Source: Arthrobacter gallicola (GTDB lineage: Bacteria; Actinomycetota; Actinomycetes; Actinomycetales; Micrococcaceae). From it: 50,505 bases of DNA. The stretch is taken from the NCBI RefSeq assembly GCF_014836775.1, contig NZ_JACSQD010000002.1, positions 6,159 to 56,663 of the forward strand. The letters are read 5' to 3'. Of the stretch, positions 32,831 through 40,670 are shown piece after piece. Position 1 is the stretch's first letter, and each line of letters opens with the position of its first letter. The position numbers were made by a program, and so were the translations under genes. Below the pieces are notes generated by a model. It saw only the letters and a list, made by a program, of their open reading frames with translations. It did no database searches and had not been told where the DNA came from.

Positions 32831-33910
32831 ATGTATCTGGCCCTGCGGGAGATCCGCTTTGCGAAAGGCCGCTTCGCCCTGATGGGAACGGTCGTCGCGC
32901 TCATCAGCTTCCTGCTGGTTATGCTCTCCGGCCTCACCGCCGGACTGGCCGATCAGTCCACGTCCAGCATCAAGGACCTGCACGCCGACGAGGTGGTGTT
33001 CGGCGCCCCGGCGGGAACGGAGCCCAAGGCGTCCTTCACCGAATCCCAGGTCAGTCCTGAACAGCTGGAGATTTGGCAGCAGGCTTCCGGTGTCAGCGGT
33101 GCCGAGCCGCTGGGCATCGCCCAGGGCCGGATTCAGGCCGGTGGAACAGCTTCCGCGGCACTGTTCGGTGCGGACCCGGACGGCGGCCTGGCCCCGGACG
33201 GCGTGGCCACCGGAAAGATTGTGGTGAGCCAGCAGCTCGCCGATGACCTCAGCCTGGAGCCCGGAACCACTGCCACCGTCAACGGTGAGTCCCTGACCGT
33301 CGCCGGAGTCATCGAAGACCAGTGGTACAGCCACACCCCGGTCCTTTGGGCCGCGACCCAGGACTGGAAGCAGTTCGCGCACGTCGAGCCCGGTGTGGCC
33401 GGGACGGTCGTGGCGGTGAACTACGACGGCGGGAGCCGGGACGATGCCGGGCTCGACGCCGCCAACGCCGCTGCCGGGACCACCAGCCTGACCCGCTCCG
33501 CCAGCCTGTCCGCCCTGCCGGCTTACTCCTCCGAGAACGGTTCCCTGCTGATGATGCAGGCGTTCCTCTACGGTATTTCCGCCCTGGTGATCGTGGCGTT
33601 CCTGACTGTCTGGACGTTGCAGCGCACCCGGGACATTGCCGTATTGCGGGCCCTGGGCGGGACCAAGTCCTACGTCCTGCGCGATGCCCTGGTGCAGGCC
33701 GCCGTCATTCTGGCCGGCGGAACCATTGCCGGCGGACTGCTCGGTGCCGGTGCCGGCGCCCTGGCCGCCCAGGTTGCTCCCTTCGCCGCGACGGCCGCCA
33801 CAACGGTGCTGCCGGTGGCCGGTGTCTTCCTCCTCGGCCTGGCCGGTGCCGCCATTGCCGTGCGCCGCGTGACCCGGGTGGACCCGCTGCTGGCGCTTGG
33901 CGGAAATTAG
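32831..33910 (+). CDS. ABC transporter permease (FtsX/MacB-like)
   Basis: This 359-aa protein has one N-terminal span (LMGTVVALISFLLVMLSG), a large extracytoplasmic domain (~40-235), and three C-terminal spans (ALVIVAFLTVWTLQ, AAVILAGGTIAGGLL, VLPVAGVFLLGLAGAA), the FtsX/MacB permease layout. The RTRDIAVLRALGGT cytoplasmic loop is characteristic. It pairs with the ATPase 50 bp downstream and is divergent from the two-component system. Such exporters move lipids or peptide antibiotics; the substrate is unknown. The start follows AAGGAA. Confidence 0.9.
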   Translation: MYLALREIRFAKGRFALMGTVVALISFLLVMLSGLTAGLADQSTSSIKDLHADEVVFGAPAGTEPKASFTESQVSPEQLEIWQQASGVSGAEPLGIAQGRIQAGGTASAALFGADPDGGLAPDGVATGKIVVSQQLADDLSLEPGTTATVNGESLTVAGVIEDQWYSHTPVLWAATQDWKQFAHVEPGVAGTVVAVNYDGGSRDDAGLDAANAAAGTTSLTRSASLSALPAYSSENGSLLMMQAFLYGISALVIVAFLTVWTLQRTRDIAVLRALGGTKSYVLRDALVQAAVILAGGTIAGGLLGAGAGALAAQVAPFAATAATTVLPVAGVFLLGLAGAAIAVRRVTRVDPLLALGGN

Positions 33911-33959
33911 ACCGCCTGCCAATCCCACCCACACGATTCAAGCGACTGACAGGATCACC

Positions 33960-34661
33960 ATGACCAACTCAACCACTCCCCTGCTCCTCGATAACGTCAC
34001 CCTGGAATACCCCGATGGCCAGGACAACACCATCAAGGCCCTGGACCACGTCAGCCTGGCGGTGGAACGCGGCACGGTCACCGGCCTGGCCGGCCCCTCA
34101 GGGTCGGGCAAATCCAGCCTGCTGGCCGTGGCAGCCACCCTTATTCCGGCCACCTCCGGGACGGTGCTGGTGAACGGGTCCGACGTCGCCGGCATGGCGG
34201 ACGCTGAACGGTCCCGGCTGAGGCGGGAAGAGATCGGCATCGTCTTCCAGCAGCCGAACCTCCTTCCCGCGCTGACCGCGCAGGAACAGCTGGTGGTTGT
34301 GGCGCATCTGCGCGGGGAAAGCACCCGGCCGCCGGAAGCGCGGGCCGCGGAGCTGCTCGACGTCGTCGGGCTGTCCGGCCAGCTGGCGAAGCGCCCGCAC
34401 CAGCTCTCCGGCGGCCAGCGTCAGCGCGTGAACATTGCCCGGGCCCTGATGGGGCACCCGTCCCTGCTGCTGGTGGATGAGCCGACGGCGGCCCTGGACC
34501 ATGAACGGTCGGCCTCCATCATGAAGCTGCTGCGGCAGGTCACCCAGGAGTTTGATCTGGCCACGGTGCTGGTGACCCACGACGTCGAGTTCCTCCCGCT
34601 GATGGATTCAGTGGCCCGGATGCGCGACGGCAAGCTGACCCTGCCGGCGTCCGTGGCCTAA
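33960..34661 (+). CDS. ABC transporter ATP-binding protein (LolD/MacB type)
   Basis: This 233-aa ATPase has Walker A GPSGSGKSS, Q-loop VFQQPNLLPAL, signature LSGGQRQRVNIARAL, Walker B LLLVDEPTAALD and the H-loop VTHD. It belongs to the LolD/MacB subfamily that drives FtsX-like permeases. AGGATCACC precedes the start. It completes the exporter begun by the upstream permease, and expression is probably under the adjacent NarL-type system. Its stop overlaps the stop of the converging GNAT gene by 4 bp. Confidence 0.93.
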   Translation: MTNSTTPLLLDNVTLEYPDGQDNTIKALDHVSLAVERGTVTGLAGPSGSGKSSLLAVAATLIPATSGTVLVNGSDVAGMADAERSRLRREEIGIVFQQPNLLPALTAQEQLVVVAHLRGESTRPPEARAAELLDVVGLSGQLAKRPHQLSGGQRQRVNIARALMGHPSLLLVDEPTAALDHERSASIMKLLRQVTQEFDLATVLVTHDVEFLPLMDSVARMRDGKLTLPASVA

Positions 34662-35233
34662 GCGGACGCGCCGGCTCGGGCGGTGCTGCCTCGGGCGGTG
34701 CTGACGAACAGTTCGCAGGTGGTGTTGTAGTACTTCGCGGTCTGTCCGGCGTGTTCCAGGCCGATCCGCCGGCAGACAGATTGGGAGGCAGTGTTGGCCG
34801 GGTTGGTGACGGCCACAACTTTCTCCAGTCCGGAGGCAAGCGCCATCTCCAGGACGGCGGACGCAGCCTCAGCTGCGTAGCCGTGCCCCCAGAAATCCGG
34901 GTGGAGATGCCAGCCGATCTCGGTGTCGCCGGAGGGCTGCAGCGGCACCTCGCCGGAGGCCGGGATGGACTTGAGCAGGAGCGTTCCGACCAGCTGGCCG
35001 TCCCCGGCGCCGTCCGTACCCCTGCGTTCAATGGCCCAGATGCCGTGCCCGGGATCATCCAGGTTTCTCCACCGTTCGATCATGGCCAGGGCCTCGGCCA
35101 GGTCCGGCATAACCCGCGGCACCCGGCCCAGGTAGCGCTGCACCTCCCAGCGGGAGTACATGTCGTACACGAAGTCTGCGTCCCCGGTTTTCCAGGGGCG
35201 GAGAAGGAGGCGTTCCGTGGCCAGGATCTGCAT
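34658..35233 (-). CDS. RimJ/RimL-like GNAT N-acetyltransferase
   Basis: This 191-aa protein starts LATERLLLRPWKTGDADFVYDMY, the typical opening of RimJ/RimL-like acetyltransferases. It carries the acetyl-CoA motif in HLHPDFWGHGYAAEAASAVLEMAL (~110-133) and NTASQSVCRRIGLEHAG near 150. These enzymes acetylate protein N-termini or small molecules; the target here is unknown. It ends tail-to-tail with the ABC ATPase gene. Confidence 0.9.
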   Translation of the reverse strand: MQILATERLLLRPWKTGDADFVYDMYSRWEVQRYLGRVPRVMPDLAEALAMIERWRNLDDPGHGIWAIERRGTDGAGDGQLVGTLLLKSIPASGEVPLQPSGDTEIGWHLHPDFWGHGYAAEAASAVLEMALASGLEKVVAVTNPANTASQSVCRRIGLEHAGQTAKYYNTTCELFVSTARGSTARAGASA

Positions 35234-35279
35234 CCGGTCAGTCTAAACTCGCTCCTGCTGTGCGGGCGCCCTTCGCCCG

Positions 35280-35343
35280 CTTGTCCGGCTTGTCAGGCTT
35301 GTCCGGCTTGTCCGGCTTGTCCGGTGGGCCGGGCTTGTCCGGC
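35280..35343. repeat. Tandem 9-bp repeats (GGCTTGTCC type)
   Basis: About seven copies of CTTGTCCGG or close variants lie head to tail: one has CTTGTCAGG and one reads GTGGGCCGG. The array sits between the GNAT start and the small winged-helix gene and codes for nothing credible. Confidence 0.85.
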
Positions 35344-35439
35344 GGGAATGTGAACGGGCCGGGTTCCGTTTACACAGGTGAAAGGCCGCGGCCGGTGATC
35401 CTGGCCGCAGGCAAACAGGACTAACAGGACAGGGGTGCC

Positions 35440-35670
35440 ATGCTGACGCTCAACCAGAACGTCATTGACTTCGTCCGGCGCTACGGACGTGTCCAGCCGC
35501 AGGACGTGGCGGAGGAATTCGACCTGGGCGGTGTGCAGACCCTCAGGGTGCTCACCGACCTTGAGGAGATGGGTGCGCTCCGGCTGATCGAAGGCGGCGA
35601 CGGCGTCTACGCGGTTCCGAACGGCGGCCAGTCGCTGTGTGATCCGTTCACCGGCACCTGCACCATTTAG
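35440..35670 (+). CDS. Small winged-helix protein with C-terminal cysteine pair
   Basis: This 76-aa protein begins with a DeoR/FeoC-like winged helix: VIDFVRRYGRVQPQDVAEEFDLGGVQTLRVLTDLEEMGALRLIEGGDGVYAVP. It ends in SLCDPFTGTCTI with two cysteines seven residues apart. A single winged helix with a Cys-bearing tail recalls FeoC-like regulators, but no feoAB lies nearby. It could bind DNA as a dimer and sense redox or metal through the cysteines; that is inference. Confidence 0.72.
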   Translation: MLTLNQNVIDFVRRYGRVQPQDVAEEFDLGGVQTLRVLTDLEEMGALRLIEGGDGVYAVPNGGQSLCDPFTGTCTI

Positions 35671-35775
35671 CCCCTGCGGCTTATCCCCGCGGCCCATCCC
35701 GCTGCACCAGTCCTCCTGCACCAGTCCCGGTGGACCGGCGTTCTGTCCCGGGAAGGCCGGATCTTTAATCGATGG

Positions 35776-36207
35776 TCAGCGCACCGCCTGGGAAACGTGC
35801 GCCAGCCAGCGGGCGACCGTATCCAGTTCCTGCACGCTGAACCCGTCAGTCACCAGGCCGTTGAGGTCAATGACGGCTTGTTGGACATCATTCATTGTGT
35901 CCTTCCCTGCCGGTGCCAGTGAAATCCGGATGCTGCGCCGGTCATCTGGATCCAAAGTGCGATGAATCAGCCCGGCGGACTCCATCCGGGCCAGCAGCCC
36001 GCTGGTTCCGGCCGCTGAGCCGTGGAGAGCGTCAGCCACCTGCCCGGTGGTTGCCGCCGGATGGGCCGCCACATGAAACAGGACCCCGGCAGCGGCGGCG
36101 CTGATTCCCCGGTTACTCCCCCGCCGGCTGATCCAGCGGCCCACGCGGCGTTCGGCTTCCATCAAAAGGAACACCAGGCGGGGAGGTGCCTGCTGATCCG
36201 CAGTCAT
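35776..36207 (-). CDS. MarR-family regulator
   Basis: This 143-aa protein has the MarR winged helix (GISAAAAGVLFHVAAHPAATTGQVADALHGSAAGTSGLLARMESAGLI) and the wing motif LDPDDRRSIRISLAPAGK. Flanking helices form the dimer interface. Its ATG overlaps the stop of the upstream alpha/beta hydrolase by ATGA, so the regulator and enzyme are co-expressed. The likely target is that operon, with a hydrolase substrate or product as ligand; this is inferred. Confidence 0.88.
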   Translation of the reverse strand: MTADQQAPPRLVFLLMEAERRVGRWISRRGSNRGISAAAAGVLFHVAAHPAATTGQVADALHGSAAGTSGLLARMESAGLIHRTLDPDDRRSIRISLAPAGKDTMNDVQQAVIDLNGLVTDGFSVQELDTVARWLAHVSQAVR

Positions 36208-37301
36208 GCGGCCACCCCGGCCGTTGCGGCGAGCCAGGCTGCGGCCTCCGGCCAGAGCACCGCGCCCGGGCCCCGCCGGAAATATCCCATGTGCCCGATC
36301 GCCGTCACGCCGGCGTCCGCCGGGGCGTAGGTCCGGGTCTGCACCTTGGCGTTCACCAGTTGGCGTGAAATCACGCCGATTTGTTCCGGGGTGGCCCACG
36401 GATCGTCGTCCAGGCCGACGCACAGCACCTTCGTCCGGACTTGCGCGGTCCGCTCCCGTGCGTGCATGGTCGGGTCATCAAAGAAGTAGCCCGGAGTCCG
36501 GGACCATTTGCTCCATTCCAGCATGGCGGCTGCCGGCATGTCCTCGCCGAGTCCGAGTTTTCGCCCCGGCACGTATCCCAGCAGGCGCGCCGCCCCGGGG
36601 CCCAGGACCCGCAGGATAAGTTCCACCCGGGCCCGTTCTGTCCGGTTCGGGATGGCCGCGCTGACTCCGGCGTGGGAGGCGACGGTCATAAAGCCTTGGA
36701 GTCCCTCGGTCCCGTTGTTCAGCGCCAGGGCATGTCCGCCCAGACTGTGTCCGACGGCGACCTGCGGCAGGTGGGCGAACCGTTCCCGCATCCATTCCGC
36801 GGTGGCCGGGACGTCGTCGTCCATCCAGTCCCGCATGCGGAGCCTGCGGTTCTCCTTCGCTGCACCGGAGGCGCCGGTTCCCCGGTAATCGTAGGTCAGG
36901 ACGGCGAACCCTTCGCCCGCCAGGTATTCCGCGAAACCGTTGTAGAGCCGCTCCGGAACGGCCGTGGCCGGGTGGATGACGACTGCCGCTTTGGGGTGGT
37001 TGGGGGCGTGTTCGGCTGAGGTGGGTGGGGCTGGTTCGGGGCGGGCCGCGGCGGGCGTGGGGCGGCCGGGTGCGGGCTGATTTGGGCCCGGCACATTGCC
37101 GCCGGACTGGTTTTCGGCGGGCGTGGCCGCGGGAACATTGCTGCCGGACCGGTCCCGGACAGGCTCGGGCACATTGCCACCGGGCAGGCGGAGTGTCCCG
37201 CTGATGGCCCCCGTTCCCACACTAATCTGCACTCGTTCCGACTGAACCGCGGGGGCCCATTGGACCGCTGGGCCCGCTGGCACCTCATCAATATTTCGCA
37301 T
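36204..37301 (-). CDS. Alpha/beta hydrolase with a low-complexity insertion
   Basis: This 365-aa protein has an alpha/beta-hydrolase fold with nucleophile elbow GHSLGG, oxyanion-side VVIHPATAVPERLYNGFAEYLAGEGFAVLTYDYRGTGAS, and a late acid/His region (CVGLDDDPWATPE, IGHMGYF). Between the first strand (GTLRLPG, residue ~40) and the strand AAVVIHP sits an unusual Pro/Asn/Gly/Ala segment (~41-103) with three GNVP or SNVP repeats. Homologues in the YqiA/serine-aminopeptidase-like group have no such insert. It overlaps the MarR start. Substrate unknown. Confidence 0.82.
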   Translation of the reverse strand: MRNIDEVPAGPAVQWAPAVQSERVQISVGTGAISGTLRLPGGNVPEPVRDRSGSNVPAATPAENQSGGNVPGPNQPAPGRPTPAAARPEPAPPTSAEHAPNHPKAAVVIHPATAVPERLYNGFAEYLAGEGFAVLTYDYRGTGASGAAKENRRLRMRDWMDDDVPATAEWMRERFAHLPQVAVGHSLGGHALALNNGTEGLQGFMTVASHAGVSAAIPNRTERARVELILRVLGPGAARLLGYVPGRKLGLGEDMPAAAMLEWSKWSRTPGYFFDDPTMHARERTAQVRTKVLCVGLDDDPWATPEQIGVISRQLVNAKVQTRTYAPADAGVTAIGHMGYFRRGPGAVLWPEAAAWLAATAGVAA

Positions 37302-37561
37302 GCGAACTACCGTAGGCCGGGGAGGGCGCCGGCGCTAGGGTTTGTTGGCCAGAGGGGCTCGGAACGGAGGGGGCTCGTTGAGGACCACTCGCTCGCTGGA
37401 TGGGGCTGGGTCGTTGTTCCGGTGCGGCGGAACTCCGCCCTGAACGCAGAAGATCCACCCGCGGCGTCCATATCGGCTGGGGCAAATCCGTTGAGCAACC
37501 ACCCGCGGCTCTCCTCGGGCCACAACCTTCCTCAAGCAACAACGCCTGCCGATCTCCTAGG

Positions 37562-38036
37562 TTGTGGACCTTTCCCGCCGCAGTGGGACACCTGCCTGGG
37601 GGCTTTCCCCGTCTTGGAAGAAGAGACCGGTGGTGGGATCTTTGGCAGGGCACCTCCTCCCCCTTGGGACTTTCCAGCCAAGTTGGGACACCCAGGGCCC
37701 CAACCCCCTCCGCTTTGGGACTTTCCATCCAAGTTGGGACACCCAGGGGCCCCAACCCCCTCCCCTTTGGGACTTTCCCTCCGCGTTGGGACACCTATCC
37801 CAGGAGTTTTCCTCCGGTTTGGGACTTTCCCTCCGCGTTGGGACACCTATCCCAGGAGTTTTCCTCCGGTTTGGGACTTTCCCTCCGCGCTGGGACACCT
37901 ATCCCAGGAGTTTTCCTCCGGTCTGGGACTTCCCAGCCGTCATGGGACACCCAGGGGGCACCAATTCCCTCCGTTGTGGGACTTTCCCGCCACTTTGGGA
38001 TTTCCCTCCGGCGCGCCGCGGCAGGGAAGTCCCAAA
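37562..38036. repeat. Tandem array of ~52-bp repeats
   Basis: Units start at about 37562, 37614, 37663, 37714, 37766, 37818, 37870 and 37922. Those at 37766, 37818 and 37870 are identical or differ by one base. Each holds TTTGGGACTTTCC, then TTGGGACAC 19 bp later. Outer units are diverged, the oldest being the left-most. There is no variable spacer, so this is not CRISPR, and 52 bp is not a multiple of 3, so it is not a peptide repeat. See findings. Confidence 0.9.
37994..38036. repeat. Hairpin closing the 52-bp array
   Basis: TTTGGGATTTCCCT (37994-38007) pairs with AGGGAAGTCCCAAA (38023-38036) with one mismatch, around a 15-nt GC-rich loop. The arms are the array's own TTTGGGACTT motif in both orientations. 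A further inverted half-site, TTGTCCCAAA, follows at about 38045. Confidence 0.85.
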
Positions 38037-38312
38037 ACGGCCGATTTGTCCCAAACCGGAGCCTTTCCGCGACCCCTCAGGCCGACACCGCACAGCTCCG
38101 GCGAATCGCATGCCCGAGGACCCCACACTCCCCGGGGCCGGCCGCCCAAGACCCTGTTCTCCCAGGGCCCTGCCGCCCCGGGATAAGCAGGCAAGCCAGC
38201 CAGGCCAACCAGGCCGGGCAGCCCCTGACCAACCATGTCCAAACCCGGACACCGCCCCCAGCAAAGCCGGCAGGCAAGCCAGCCAGGCCGGTCAAGCCCC
38301 GAACCAGCTATT

Positions 38313-38343
38313 CCCAAGAACCCACCGCACCCAGCCGGACACC
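38313..38343. repeat. 31-bp direct repeat, copy 1
   Basis: CCCAAGAACCCACCGCACCC followed by AGCCGGACACC is repeated without change exactly 100 bp later at 38413. Confidence 0.85.
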
Positions 38344-38412
38344 GATCCCAGCAAGCCGGCAGGCAGCAGGGCTGGCAGGTTGGGCCAGGCCGGGCAAGCC
38401 CCGGACACCCCA

Positions 38413-38443
38413 CCCAAGAACCCACCGCACCCAGCCGGACACC
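38413..38443. repeat. 31-bp direct repeat, copy 2
   Basis: This is the second exact copy of the repeat at 38313, separated by 100 bp start to start. Confidence 0.85.
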
Positions 38444-38522
38444 CCACCAAGAACCCGCCCCCAACCAATTCCCCCCAACAAGAACGATTAGCCCACAGTA
38501 ATGTTGCGTAATTCCGAGGAAC

Positions 38523-38541
38523 TTAGGTTAGGCTAACCAGT
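38523..38541 (+). promoter_or_regulatory. DtxR/IdeR iron box
   Basis: TTAGGTTAGGCTAACCAGT matches the 19-bp DtxR/IdeR consensus at its first 16 positions. TTGCGT at 38504-38509 could be the -35 of the promoter it overlaps. Iron-loaded DtxR would repress the siderophore operon. Confidence 0.88.
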
Positions 38542-38619
38542 GCTGCGGCGCCGATGCCGCCAGCGTTCAACTCACCGCCGTCCGCGTCCGTGGCGGCGTG
38601 CATTCCCTAGGAGCACGTC

Positions 38620-39627
38620 TTGCGTCTTCCCCTGCCCAAAAAGACCCTGGCGCTCACCGCCACCGCGATTATGGCCCTCACGCTCGGAGCCTGCAGCAGC
38701 GGCGCTGCCGACGCCGAGCCCACCGCAAGCGCGGCAGCCAGCACCGAATGGCCCCGCACCATCGTGCACGAGGCAGGCGAGACCGTCCTCGACGCCAAAC
38801 CGGAGAACATCGTCTCCACCTCGCTGTCAGTCACCGGCACGCTGCTGGCCATCGACGCCCCGGTCACGTCCACCTCTGTCAGCACCGCCCGCAGCGGCAC
38901 CGCGGATGAGAACGGCTTCTTCAGTCAGTGGGCCGACGTAGCGGTGGAACGCGGCGTCGAGCCCCTCTACACGATTGGGGAGCTGGACCTCGAAGCCGTC
39001 ATCGCCGAAGACCCGGACCTGATTGTCGTCTCCACCTCCGGCGCCGACTCCGTGCTGGACCAGTACGACGCCCTCAGCGAGATCGCCCCGACCATCGTGG
39101 TCAACTACGGCGACCAGACCTGGCAGGACCTGGCCGTGGAACTCGGCGAAGCCACCGGCCTTGAGGAGAAGGCCGCCTCCGTCGTAGAGGAGTTCGACGC
39201 CTCCGTCGCGGAAACCGCCGAAGCCTTGGCCATCGAGGAAGGCACCACCGCCTCGATCGTCAGCTTCAACGCCGGCGACGTTTCCCCGGTCGGCAAGAGC
39301 ACCGGCCCGCACTCGCAGCTGCTCACCGCACTGGGCTTCACCGTCGTCGACCCGGACGAGCAGTACGACACCTCAACCCAGAAGCGTGAAGACTTCGCCT
39401 TCACCTCCTACGAGGGGCTGTCCGCCTCAGTGAGCGGCGATTACACCTTCCTGATCAGCTCCACCGAAGCCACAGTGGAAGCATTCACAGCCGATCCGAC
39501 CCTGGCCAACCTGCCGTCCGTGCAGGCCGGACAGGTCTACTCGATGGGCCCCGAGTCCTTCCGCCTGGACTACTTCAGCGCCAGTGACATCATCGACTGG
39601 TTCAACACGTCCTTCGCCGCGAAATAG
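38620..39627 (+). CDS. Ferric-siderophore ABC transporter, substrate-binding lipoprotein
   Basis: This 335-aa lipoprotein has a signal peptide with lipobox LTLGACSS (Cys25) and a FepB-like class III binding fold: DLEAVIAEDPDLIVVS, TIVVNYGDQTWQDLA, GFTVVDPDEQYD. It binds Fe-siderophore outside the membrane. The start is a TTG, chosen because AGGAG ends 6 bases upstream and no ATG or GTG fits. It is the first gene after the iron box. The nearest named class is enterobactin-type binding, supported by the esterase at the end of the operon. Confidence 0.92.
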   Translation: MRLPLPKKTLALTATAIMALTLGACSSGAADAEPTASAAASTEWPRTIVHEAGETVLDAKPENIVSTSLSVTGTLLAIDAPVTSTSVSTARSGTADENGFFSQWADVAVERGVEPLYTIGELDLEAVIAEDPDLIVVSTSGADSVLDQYDALSEIAPTIVVNYGDQTWQDLAVELGEATGLEEKAASVVEEFDASVAETAEALAIEEGTTASIVSFNAGDVSPVGKSTGPHSQLLTALGFTVVDPDEQYDTSTQKREDFAFTSYEGLSASVSGDYTFLISSTEATVEAFTADPTLANLPSVQAGQVYSMGPESFRLDYFSASDIIDWFNTSFAAK

Positions 39628-39650
39628 CTCCAGCTACGCAGTAGAACACC

Positions 39651-40670
39651 GTGTTCCAAACACCGCGCACGCAGCACCGGCAGGCAAGCGCCTGGGCCCT
39701 CGGCCTGGCCCTGCTGGTGCTGCTGGCGTTCGCCAGCTTCGCCTCCGGCTCCCGCACCATCCCCCTGGCCGACACCTGGGCCGCCCTGACCGCCTTCGAC
39801 CCGTCCCAGGACACCCACCTGCTGGTCCGGGAGCTGCGCCTGCCGCGCACCTTCCTGGCCATCACGGTCGGCGCCGCCCTGGGTCTGGCCGGCGCTTTGA
39901 TGCAGGCACTGACCCGGAATCCGCTGGCTGAGCCCGGCCTGCTGGGCGTTAACGCCGGAGCAGCCTTCGCCGTCGCCATCGGCCTGGGCTTCTTCAATAT
40001 GAGGTCCCCGTACCAATACATGTGGCTCGGCTTCGCGGGCGCTGCCGCCACCTCAATACTCGTCTACCTGCTGGGACGGGCGCACGACGCCGGCACGAAT
40101 CCGGTGCGCCTGGTCCTGGCCGGTGCCGGGCTGTCCGTGATGCTGGGCGCAGGCACCAAGATCATTTTGATCGGAGGTCCGGACGAAACCATCACCGCCT
40201 ATGCTGCCTGGGCCTCCGGGTCCCTGCAGGGCCGCGGCTACGATGTGCTTCCCTGGGTCCTCGGCGCCTGCCTGCTCGCCGCCCTAACAGCCCTGCCGCT
40301 CTCCCGGAGCCTGGACTCCATGTCACTCGGCGCTGATCTGGGCCGGACCCTGGGCGTGCGCATCCGCACCACCTGGATCCTCGGTGCCCTCGCCATCCTC
40401 GTGCTGGCCGGTGCAGCCACCGCCGCCGCCGGCCCCATCGCCTTCCTCGGCCTGGCCGCTCCGCACATCGCGCGGATGATTACCGGCCCGACCCACCGCC
40501 GGCTGCTGCCGCTGTCCATGCTCCTCGGGGCGCTGCTGCTCCTCTTCGCCGACGTGGTTGGCCGGGTCGTTGCCGCACCCGCCGAGATCGGCGCCGGCGT
40601 GATGAGCGCCCTGGTTGGCGCTCCCTTCTTCATTGCCCTGGCCCGACGGCGGAAGCTGGCAAAGCTGTGA
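39651..40670 (+). CDS. Ferric-siderophore ABC transporter permease (FecCD/FepD type)
   Basis: This 339-aa permease has about nine spans and FecCD hallmarks: RLPRTFLAITVGAALGLAGALMQALTRNPLAEPGLLGVNAGAA near the N terminus and FLGLAAPHIARMITGPTHRRLLP near the C terminus. It is the first of two permeases, as in FepDG. The start is GTG 39651, which follows the binding protein by 23 bp. Its stop overlaps the next start by GTGA. Confidence 0.93.
   Translation: MFQTPRTQHRQASAWALGLALLVLLAFASFASGSRTIPLADTWAALTAFDPSQDTHLLVRELRLPRTFLAITVGAALGLAGALMQALTRNPLAEPGLLGVNAGAAFAVAIGLGFFNMRSPYQYMWLGFAGAAATSILVYLLGRAHDAGTNPVRLVLAGAGLSVMLGAGTKIILIGGPDETITAYAAWASGSLQGRGYDVLPWVLGACLLAALTALPLSRSLDSMSLGADLGRTLGVRIRTTWILGALAILVLAGAATAAAGPIAFLGLAAPHIARMITGPTHRRLLPLSMLLGALLLLFADVVGRVVAAPAEIGAGVMSALVGAPFFIALARRRKLAKL

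Larger units (their letters stand above)
38037..38522. other. Gene-free, C/A-rich imperfect-repeat region
   Basis: No reading frame here has a start, ribosome site or family resemblance. It is rich in AGGC/CAAGCC-type words, and frames stay open only because stop codons are rare in such sequence. A 31-bp direct repeat lies inside (38313 and 38413). Confidence 0.6.

Noticed and set aside
31268..33934. An 888-aa minus-strand protein
   Set aside because: Its first ~430 residues are antisense to the ABC permease. The real kinase starts near 32638.
35293..35721. 142-aa minus-strand frame
   Set aside because: It covers the 9-bp repeats and the antisense of the winged-helix gene, with no ribosome site.
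37562..38036. The tandem array as a CRISPR locus
   Set aside because: There are no unique spacers between repeats, units abut directly, and no cas gene is in the window.
37400..38491. Long plus-strand reading frame across the repeat region
   Set aside because: All frames stay open because the 52-bp unit lacks stop codons. The predicted protein is a shifting repeat with no ribosome site or family match.
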